A DNA stretch of 64,000 nucleotides. It comes from JAWXBT01 sp964523015. GTDB lineage: Bacteria; Bdellovibrionota_C; UBA2361; J135. How positions within the stretch are numbered: the stretch's first letter is position 1; every line of letters begins with the position of its first letter. The notes under the pieces are model-generated. The model made no database searches. It saw only the letters and a program-made list of their open reading frames with translations, and was not told where the DNA came from. The stretch is from NCBI GenBank assembly GCA_964523015.1, contig CAZFXN010000006.1:1-64000 (forward strand), given 5' to 3'. The position numbers and the translations under genes were made by a program. Positions 26,815 to 35,500 of this stretch are shown in pieces.

Positions 26815-27018
26815 GAAGAAATTAGTGATAGTCCATTTCTTAATTTTCAACAAAATCCAAAATTAGATAGTGTTTCCTTTGTCTCACGCTAATATGGCGG
26901 TGGATATTTTGATTGATTAAAGAGCAGCTCGTTGACCTAAATTAAAAAAATTGAAAGCTATAAAGATTGGCGAAAGGAAAGGTAGAAAGAAACGAGGGTA
27001 CAGATGAGAAAGAGTGGC

Positions 27019-27053
27019 GGCGGTCGAAGGTCGCTTGCGCTACTTCGACCGCC
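27019..27053 (-). terminator. GC-rich terminator hairpin of the 102-residue gene
   Basis: GGCGGTCGAAG (27019-27029) pairs perfectly with CTTCGACCGCC (27043-27053) over a 13-base loop. It begins 14 bases after the stop of the minus-strand gene at 27067 and is followed, in that gene's direction, by a pyrimidine-rich tract. Confidence 0.75.
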
Positions 27054-27066
27054 CCACATCCTCCAA

Positions 27067-27375
27067 TCAGGCCTGCCCGAGTGCCGTGATCAGATCCTTG
27101 ACGTTGCTGGAGAACATCATCAGATGATCCTCACGCCACCACGCACCACGATCGTACATCCGCGCCGTCAGTCGCCCCCTGAAGGCGTTGCAGTCCTTGG
27201 GGTAGACGTAGATGAGTCCCGTGTGAGGCCCTTGGGAAGTCGGGCTCGCTACCACGACCACGACATCCACCTCTTCACAGAGGTGAGATCTCGGATCCTC
27301 ACCATGAGAACTCTCGACCTGCCTGATCCTTTCAGGCCAAGCCAACTGAGTCATCGTACCAACCGTTCCGTTCAT
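27067..27375 (-). CDS. GC-rich orphan protein, probable acquired cassette 1
   Basis: 102 residues, no family recognised. The gene is real by context: GGGAGG sits four bases before the ATG at 27375 and a strong hairpin follows its stop. The protein is soluble, with a VDVVVVVASP strand and an Arg/Trp-rich second half (RLTARMYDRGAWWRED). Base composition is strikingly richer in G and C than all neighbours, and codon choice (CTC, GTC, GAC, ACG) is unlike the host's. A longer plus-strand open frame covers the same bases but has no ribosome site. This suggests a recent arrival from a GC-richer genome. Confidence 0.6.
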   Translation of the reverse strand: MNGTVGTMTQLAWPERIRQVESSHGEDPRSHLCEEVDVVVVVASPTSQGPHTGLIYVYPKDCNAFRGRLTARMYDRGAWWREDHLMMFSSNVKDLITALGQA

Positions 27376-27424
27376 ACCGCCTCCCGTAAGCTTTCGTTGT
27401 TGGGGACTGAAGTGTTTGACGAAA

Positions 27425-27459
27425 GCTCTTAGATGGTAAGCTTGTCTCCATCTAAGAGC
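27425..27459. repeat. 12-bp perfect stem-loop
   Basis: GCTCTTAGATGG (27425-27436) pairs with CCATCTAAGAGC (27448-27459); the loop has 11 bases. It is upstream of the 102-residue gene and overlaps another 9-bp inverted repeat, so the leader can fold in two exclusive ways. Confidence 0.8.
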
Positions 27460-27490
27460 CTTCGCCGACTAAAACCGTAAAGTATTGAGC

Positions 27491-27540
27491 TGCTCTCTTC
27501 AAAAAGCCGATACTAATCCGACTGCTTTTTAAAGAGAGCA
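27491..27540. repeat. Compound hairpin with two stems
   Basis: Outer stem TGCTCTCTT/AAGAGAGCA (27491-27499, 27532-27540) and inner stem AAAAAGC/GCTTTTT (27501-27507, 27524-27530) are separated by one unpaired base on each side, with a 16-base loop. The shape is like a folded recombination site, but no integron core sequence is visible. Confidence 0.75.
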
Positions 27541-27720
27541 AATAAGAACTTCTACTATTATGGAGTTTGTAAAAGAGACTGCTTGAAGTACGATTCTAGC
27601 TGAAACAAAAATCTTGTCATAGTGGATATTAAGCAAATTTGATAAGTATCATAACCTATTTACAACGTAACTATCTAAAAACAAACTACTATTTCCCGAT
27701 AAAAACTTTGATATTTAGCT

Positions 27721-29517
27721 TTACATAATTCCTTTTGCTTCATCAGGCCACAGAGATGGGGCATAATTCATGGCTTCTGTCTCACTTACAAAAGATTCAT
27801 TTACAAGATCTTTAGTAATACCTTTTATAGCTCGTAACATATACTGGATCTTTCTTTTATATTCGCCATAATTCTTAGCGACCTGACGTGAATCCAATCC
27901 AATTCTAAGAACATGCATTTCTTGACCTTCTATAGTATTAGCTATAATAGCTGGAATTGTTATTGGAAAATTATTCCATTCAGGGTCTCCTCCATTGCCT
28001 TCCCTCTTAGCCCCTAATCTATTTTTAAACTCTCCTCCCATTCCTTGGATAGGCTTTCTTAAAGTGAATGCAATAATACTATCTTCGTATTGTGCATTTC
28101 TGTTTTCAATTACGGTAATTTCATCAATTGATCTTAAAGTATCGACGACTAGTTTCCTTAATTCCTTAATTTTCTCTCGAATTTCTATATAATCTGGCAG
28201 ATCATTCATCGCAAAAACTAATGAGGCTAATTCAGGGGTATTTGCAACACCTGAAGCTACTTGGTTATATGCTGCAAGTCGATCTTTATCCCGAGTAACA
28301 AATCCATATTTTCGGGATCTGTAACATAAGTTAGAATCTTTGAAATCAAGTTGGTTAGAATGAAAACGTTCCTTATTAAATAAAACCCCACCAGCTCCCA
28401 TAAGTGAGCTTACCATTTTTGCTCCAGTAAAAAACACTGCATCCGCATAATCCCAGATACTTTCTGATTTTCTACCAGTTGAGCATGTTAGATACTTCTG
28501 TGATGGCAACCGACCGAGTCCCTGTGCATCATCTAAAACAATTACGGGGGCATAATCAGTATCTCTATACTTCTCTCGTATTGCAGATGCTATATCAACA
28601 AATTGCAACCTTCTCCCAGTACGGGTCACTGTATTAATAATAATAATTGAAGGCTTTGCATCCTCAATATTGGCAAGCATTAAGTCAAGAATTTCTTGAT
28701 TTGAAGCAAAGTGCTCTGCCTCTGCTGAAATATGATCTACCTTAAAAGGCCCTATATTTTTTGCAGGTGATTCAATTTTTATATTACTCCATATATCTAC
28801 ATTCGGATTGAAATTTGATTTTAAAAAGCGTGGATTCTCTCCCTTTAAAGCATCGGGCATAACCCGGCCAGTATTATGAAACGCAAGAATACGACTTCCC
28901 TCTTTAAGATCAAGACAGCCTAAGAATTGGAAAAATGCGGTAGTGGCATTGTCATCGAAAATAGCTTCTGTTAAATCAGGATTAAGATCTCCATAATGAG
29001 CACACATCTTATGAAAGGCACTAAAGGAAGTGCTTGAGGCAACACTTTCTAATGTCACATGATCTCCTCGTTTCTTAGCCTCCATTAATATTTCTGCGAC
29101 TATGCAAGCAGCACGTGCACCATCAACATTTGGGACACCAAATGTAGGATGATTGAAACTAAGAGTTGAAATCGCAGCAAATGGGACATAACGAACTCCC
29201 TTAGCTATCGCTTCTTCTCGATCTCTAATTAACTCACCTAGGACACCACCATCCCAGGTCAAACGACTTAGATCATATTCATTAAAATGACCTGTTATAA
29301 TTGCGGAAGAATCATGCAAGCATTTTTTCACACCTTCGATATGATGCGGATGAATATGGCCTACATACCAGGCAGTTTCTTTATCTGGAGTAATTTCTGA
29401 AAATAAATCTGCCTTAAGTGACTCATGCTGGGCGAAAGGAAACAACTTTTGAACCATCAAGTTGGCCCTAGGTAAGGACGGGTTATCACCCGAATTATCG
29501 ATTGGCAAACTAGTCAT
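27721..29517 (-). CDS. PLP-dependent fold type I enzyme of unknown function
   Basis: A 598-residue protein related to class V aminotransferases. VIVLDDAQGLGRL (D330, Q332) has the aspartate that contacts the PLP pyridine nitrogen, and FFTGAKMVSSLMGAGGVLF supplies the likely Schiff-base lysine (K367). Before them, IIIINTVTRTGRRLQFVDIASAIR resembles the cofactor-binding strand. The N-terminal 200 residues and the asparagine/glycine-rich C-terminal part are not typical of any enzyme I know. It lies 72 bases downstream of the cyclic glucan synthase on the same strand and may be cotranscribed. The substrate is unknown; transamination, decarboxylation and lyase activity are all possible. Confidence 0.7.
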   Translation of the reverse strand: MTSLPIDNSGDNPSLPRANLMVQKLFPFAQHESLKADLFSEITPDKETAWYVGHIHPHHIEGVKKCLHDSSAIITGHFNEYDLSRLTWDGGVLGELIRDREEAIAKGVRYVPFAAISTLSFNHPTFGVPNVDGARAACIVAEILMEAKKRGDHVTLESVASSTSFSAFHKMCAHYGDLNPDLTEAIFDDNATTAFFQFLGCLDLKEGSRILAFHNTGRVMPDALKGENPRFLKSNFNPNVDIWSNIKIESPAKNIGPFKVDHISAEAEHFASNQEILDLMLANIEDAKPSIIIINTVTRTGRRLQFVDIASAIREKYRDTDYAPVIVLDDAQGLGRLPSQKYLTCSTGRKSESIWDYADAVFFTGAKMVSSLMGAGGVLFNKERFHSNQLDFKDSNLCYRSRKYGFVTRDKDRLAAYNQVASGVANTPELASLVFAMNDLPDYIEIREKIKELRKLVVDTLRSIDEITVIENRNAQYEDSIIAFTLRKPIQGMGGEFKNRLGAKREGNGGDPEWNNFPITIPAIIANTIEGQEMHVLRIGLDSRQVAKNYGEYKRKIQYMLRAIKGITKDLVNESFVSETEAMNYAPSLWPDEAKGIM

Positions 29518-29589
29518 TTGAAAATAGTAAAATATGGGTGAAGAGAGTTATTAAGCTTTCTAATGAAAAGATATCATAGTCAATTATAA

Positions 29590-32500
29590 CTATAATTTAC
29601 CCATAAATACTTTGATATTTACCTCTTTTATCCCTTCAAAGCGGGCGAAAGATACCTCAGGAGTATCAGATTTTTGACCTTCAATCTCAATATATTTAAC
29701 CCCTTTTTCTACCTGTTCAGGGTTAATAACAGTAACCAGATATGTCACTTCAGCATGTCTAAAAGTGAAATCAAATTTATCCCATTTTTTTGGAATACAA
29801 GGGTTCACTGTAAAGTGATCGGCTTTTACCTTTAGTCCTACTATGTGCTCAATTCCAGCTACATAAAGCCAACCACATGATCCAGTATACCAACTCCAAC
29901 CAGCTCGTCCCTCATGAGGTGGTTGAGAGTAGACATCCCCACACAGGACATACGGCTCACCTTTGTATTTATCTACACCTTTTGGATCACTAGTATGAGT
30001 TATCGGATTAAGCATGCTCCAAAGCTCCATAGCCTTATCTCCCTTACCGAGAAGTGCTGTTGCAATGACAACCCAACAAGCTGCATGAGTATACTGCCCA
30101 CCATTTTCGCGAATACCTGGAAGATACCCTTTTATGTATCCTGGTTCTTGATCACTTGTATCAAAGGGAGGCGTTAGTAACTTAATAATTCTATTTTCAT
30201 CATCGACAAGTCGATCAAAGACCGATTCCATAGCTTGTGCAGAGCGCGCCGGATCCCCTGCTCCAGACATTAAACTCCAACTTTGAGCAATCGAATCGAT
30301 CTGACATTCGCTATTCTGTGCACTTCCTATTGGGGAACCATTATCAAAGTAGGCTCTTCGATACCATTCTCCATCCCAGCCGTGCTCTTCGATCGCGGAT
30401 AACAGTTTAGTGGCATAATCAGAAAATTTCTGGGAACTTGCCTGATCGTTTCTTAATTCAGAGATCTGCGAGAACTTTCTTAAGTTGTCATACAAAAACC
30501 AACCCAACCAAACACTCTCGCCCTGTCCACCGGAACCAACCTCATTCATTCCATCGTTCCAATCACCAGCACCGATCAATGGTAATCCGTGTGATCCAAA
30601 AGTAAGTCCGTAATTAATGGCCCTAATACAGTGATTATAAATACTCTCTTTCTGATTAGAAGTATGCGGCACGATATATGATTCCATTTGATGCTTCTCT
30701 AGCGGAGCCGCATCTATAAAACCAACCTCTTCATCAAGAATCGAAGAATCTCCAGTCACTGAGATATACTTTTCAACAACATACGGTAACCAAAGATAAT
30801 CATCAGAGATCCTGGTTCTTACACCTCGACCAGTTGGTGGATGCCACCAATGCTGCACATCTCCCTCTAAAAACTGTCGAGCTGCAGCTCTTAAGATCTG
30901 TGCCCTAGTTAATGTTGGATCTAGGTAAAGTAAACTTAAGGTATCTTGCAATTGATCTCTAAAACCGTAAGCTCCACCACTCTGATATAGTCCGGACCGT
31001 CCCCAGATTCGACATGACAAGCACTGATAAATTAACCATCCATTCATCAAAATATCAAAGCTTCGATCCGGAGTATTAATAGTAATTCTTGAGGTAATTG
31101 AGCTCCAATACTTATTAACTTGATCCAGTTCTTGAGCGTGAGCTACTGGAGATCTATATTTAACGGTTAGTTCACGGGCTTCTTCAAAATGGTAAGCTTC
31201 TCCCATAAAAAACGAGAGCTCTTTTTTCTGTCCAGGATTAAGTGTTAACGCAACTTTCAGCACAGCACACGATTCAAATCCGGCACCAGTTTTCTTTGAC
31301 AACTGAACAAGCTTAGAAAACGATCCGATTCCAGCGATCGCTTTTATTGGGGAGACAGCTTGGGCAAGCGCGATTGGAGACTCAAATGAACCGTTCCGTC
31401 CGATAAACTCTAATCGACTAGTAGTATATGAATTAATTTCCGCACTAGATCCTAGATAAACTATCCGACCTGCAAATTCATTATTGTAGTAATTTATGGC
31501 AGTTAATATTTTAGCCCGCTGATCGAACCCTGTGTTAATAAAGGGAGCTGTTTGGTGTCTATTGATACCTAGCACCCAATCAACATATAGATAGAGCTCC
31601 AGTCGCTTTGGCTTGCTATCGTTGTTTTGTAAATTTAAATTCCAAAATTTTACTCGATCTTCAATTGAGCCAGAGACACAAAGGTGACTCTGGAGATTCT
31701 GATGCTCTGTCTTAAAAATAGAAGATCCAAAGTTATGTTCAACCTCAAACTCCTGATCCATAGAAGATGGCAATGGAGTTGCTGACCAATAATCACCAGT
31801 TAATCCATCACGGATATAGATCGCTTCAGTTGGCGAATCAGATACTGGATCATTTGACCATCCACTAAGTCGATTCTCACGACTATTTTCAGACCAGGTA
31901 AAGCCTCCACCAGTTTCACTAACTAAGAATCCAAAATTAGGATTAGCAATGACATTTATCCATGGCAGAGGAGTTAGTCGCGGGGTAAGACCTTGCTTCG
32001 AGAGCTTTATGTAATATGACTTTCCTTTAGATGTGAATCCTCCATATCCATTAAAAAACTCACTCACTACAGCTGGAGCGGAGATAGGTCTTTCTTTAGT
32101 TATGCGAGCAGGATTATCAAAACGTTGATCCTTAAAGATATTATCTAGAAACCCTTTTTTATCATCTGAACTAAATTCATTATCCTCAAACACTGAGAGT
32201 TGTCGTGCCAAGGAACCTCTCTCCGCTATAAAAACTATACGTGCTGTGGCCATTAAAAGCGTTCTCTCTTCAGAAGAGAGTTGATGCATGGTTCGAACAA
32301 AAATCCCGCCCCTTTTATCAAGATGTCCTGCAGCATATCCCGATCTTACTACCTGATCTAATGCATCTTGAAAGTTCTGAATGTATCCTTCTGTATATTC
32401 GTTAAGAATAATTAGATCAAAATCGATACGACGATGTTTTAGATATTGATGAGCTAAAATTAGCTCACTGACCTGCTTTAATTGTGTCTCGTCATTAACT

Positions 32501-35500
32501 TTGAGGACGATAATTGGAAGATCTCCAGAAATTCCAAATCTCCAAAAACCACTCTGAGTTAATCTGTTCTGAGCAATCAGATTACTTGGACCTCTAAGAG
32601 TATCAACCTGAAAAAACAAGGCATTAGCTATTCTTTGAAAAATATGGCTCTGGGTGACGGAAATCTGCTCATGACGTAATTCAACGTTACTCTTACTCCA
32701 GGCCATTTCAAAAGCTCGGTTGACCGAGTGTGGGTCATGATATAATTGACCTATAAATAAAGCTTCTCCTCTATTTTTAGCTACTGCTGTGATAAAAGAG
32801 AGAGACTCTGAAGTGCCTGGCTCTATCTCAACCTTAACTCTTAGTGAGAAGATCGGATCAATGACTGGGCCAACTGTCCCAGTCAAATTACTGTTGTCAT
32901 TAAAAACCTGAGGGTGATAGACATTAGATCCGCGCCCAATGAATTTCTCTCGACTTGTTTCATACTGTGTTTTTCCCCAAACCACATTCATTGCAATCAT
33001 ATGCAACAAAAATAACCCCTCCTCATGAGCAGATCTTGGTCGTCTAGAAAAAAGTAGCCCATCAATGTCACTGATAAACTCGCTTTGAATAAACATCTTA
33101 TTAAATGCAGGATGAGAGATATCAGCGGCATTTGATCCAAGCGCTACTTCAGCAAAACTTGTGAATTCTAGAATTCTAGGCTGCAAGGAGAAATTAGTGA
33201 TTGTGATCCGTCTAACCTCGACATCATCCTCTGGTGAAACTGTAATCTCAGTATGTAGTCCGATACCATAGTCGCGTCGTTTGTATTCTACTTTATCTGG
33301 ACTAAATATTACCTCATAAGCATCGGGTTCAACCTTAGTAGGCATATATGTTGTCGACCAAGTTTTATTACTTTCCAGATCACGAACATAGAAGTACGTG
33401 CCATAGCTGTTCGTTAGAGGATCCTCACGCCATCGAGTTAAAGAGGTGTCCCCTTTAAATCTACTAAAACCACTCCCAGCATTATCCAACATCACAGTAT
33501 AGTTATCATTTGAGAGCACCCGCGTTCTTGGTACCTGGGTATGTGGAGTGAAGATAATCTCTCCAACTGTAGTTTTCCTAAGAGCCTCTTGCCTCTCAAG
33601 AAATGAGAGCTCTGCTTGATGAGGAATAAGGACTGTTACATTTTGTGGTACTCGCTCTTGCAATAATAGTTCGCTAGAGCGAATCAGCGGATCTCTATGA
33701 AACCTCTCCTGCATAATGCCATTGTTTAAGACATTATTGAGAGAGATTAATGTCATCCCCTGGTGATGAGCCAGGTAAGACTTTACTATATGATAATCCT
33801 CATCATCGCTAAGTCGATCTGGGGTATAATCAACAGACTCGTAAAAGCCTAGATCCCCTCTTAATCCAACTTTTTCTAATGCTGCTACATTTTGAATTGA
33901 ATCAGAGGAATTAACCATCATTGCCAAAAAAGTTGAATATGGCGAGACGACGATGTCGTCAGATAATCCTCTTTTTAATCCTAATCCTGGGACACCAAAT
34001 GCTCGATACTGATAAGTTTGCTCAAAGTCAACACCACAGTATCCCGACTCAGACATACCCCACGGCACTTTTCGTTTAATTCCATAATTTTTCTGTGCAC
34101 GAATAATAGATCTGTAAGTGGCATGGAGTATTGTCTTTGGAAAATCCTTCATCACTAACAGTGGCATCAAGTACTCAAACATAGTACCGGTCCATGATAG
34201 AAGTGCTCGACCACCTGATGTGTCTGTTAATCCTCGGCCAAGAGAAAACCAATGTTCCTGCGGTACAGATTTTGTTGCAATCGCGACTAAAGATGCGAGT
34301 CGTGCTTCAGATGCTAGAAGATCGTAATGATTATTATCAAAACGTGCATCATCAACCCTAAAACCGATATAGAAAAGCTTCTTTTTCTTATCATATAGGA
34401 AATTAAAGTCTGCTTCATTTATAAATTTATCACAGTAATTGATAAGCTTGTCGTACTTCTTTTTATTTTGTGGATCGTCAATTGAGAATTCAATTAATGC
34501 ATTCTTAAGAGAGATAAGATGTCCAACAAAATTACCACTATCTACTGTTGAGATATAGCGAGGACTAAGTGGCTGTTTAGTTCTTGTTTCATACCAATTG
34601 TAGAAATGTCCGTTATATCGCTCCAAAGTGTTTAAGCTATCAATTGTTTTCTGTAATCTATCAAGCATCTCTGATTTATCTATAAACTTCAGATCTACTG
34701 CAGTTACTAAACTGAGGATCGATAAACTGATGTTAGTTGGTGAAGTTCGATGAGCAACAGTTTTTCTCGGAAACAATTGAACATTATCTGGCACTAGATA
34801 ATTATTCTCTTCGTTCATATAGACAGAGAAGTATTCCCATGTATCTCTAGCTATCTCAACTAAGTCTTCCCTCTCTTTCTGGCTTATTTCATACTTATAA
34901 TCCTGAGTCGGTCTTCCGGTAAAAAAAGCAAAAGCTGGAGCAAAAAGCCAAAGTGCAAGATAAGGACTCGCTCCAACTAATATTTTTAAATCTATATTAG
35001 CAATGAAGATACTTCCTAGTATCACCAAGACAGTTCCAGGCAACATTTCAAAGAGATAACTTGTAAATTTACTTCCAAGCCGTTGTTCAGCTTGATGAGC
35101 AGTCTCCCATTCAAGTAAATACTTCTTAGAAATAAAAACTCGATAAAGAGTAATTAAAATTGCATGAATCATTAAGTAAGCTTGGTGCGGGAGAAATATA
35201 AAATTAAGAACTGCTTGTACCAGATTACTAAAAAGATCTTTTCCTAAACCGGCAATAAAACTTCCGCGCAAAAGTCCAAGTGGTTCAAAGATAAAAGTGT
35301 TAATCAGTTGGGCAAACACAGGAAATGCAATGAACGCTAGAATTGTAAGTGTTGATACCAAGATAGAATCAGGTGCCACACTCCAGGTTAGGAGAAGAAA
35401 AAGGAAACTTGCTGGGGCGATTAAACTTCGGCGAAGATTATCAAGCAATTTCCATTGACCAAGCAAAGAGATCGGTGATTGGTAACGTTCTCCTTTTGCA

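Larger units (their letters stand above)
26624..27066. other. Non-coding block with two large palindromes
   Basis: No credible gene is visible in these 443 bases; short open frames are shadows. It holds a 16-bp inverted repeat (26707-26722 with 26759-26774), an 18-bp perfect palindrome (26797-26814), a long pyrimidine-rich tract (26759-26796), and the terminator of the small GC-rich gene at its right end. Purine-rich DNA covers 26950-27015. Confidence 0.7.
27376..27720. other. Non-coding block with three inverted repeats
   Basis: No gene is visible in these 345 bases. Three inverted repeats lie between the GC-rich gene and the PLP-fold gene: AGCTTTCGT/ACGAAAGCT (27389-27397 and 27419-27427), the 12-bp stem at 27425-27459, and the compound hairpin at 27491-27540. 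The rest is AT-rich. The 14-mer AGCTGAAACAAAAA at 27598-27611 recurs near the second GC-rich gene at 40131-40144. Confidence 0.6.

Noticed and set aside
27004..27432. Longer plus-strand frame of 142 codons over the GC-rich cassette 1
   Set aside because: No ribosome site; GC-rich DNA keeps opposite frames open. The minus-strand gene has GGGAGG and a terminator.
26624..27720. Integron attC sites at the compound hairpins
   Set aside because: No GTTRRRY/RYYYAAC core and no integrase are visible.
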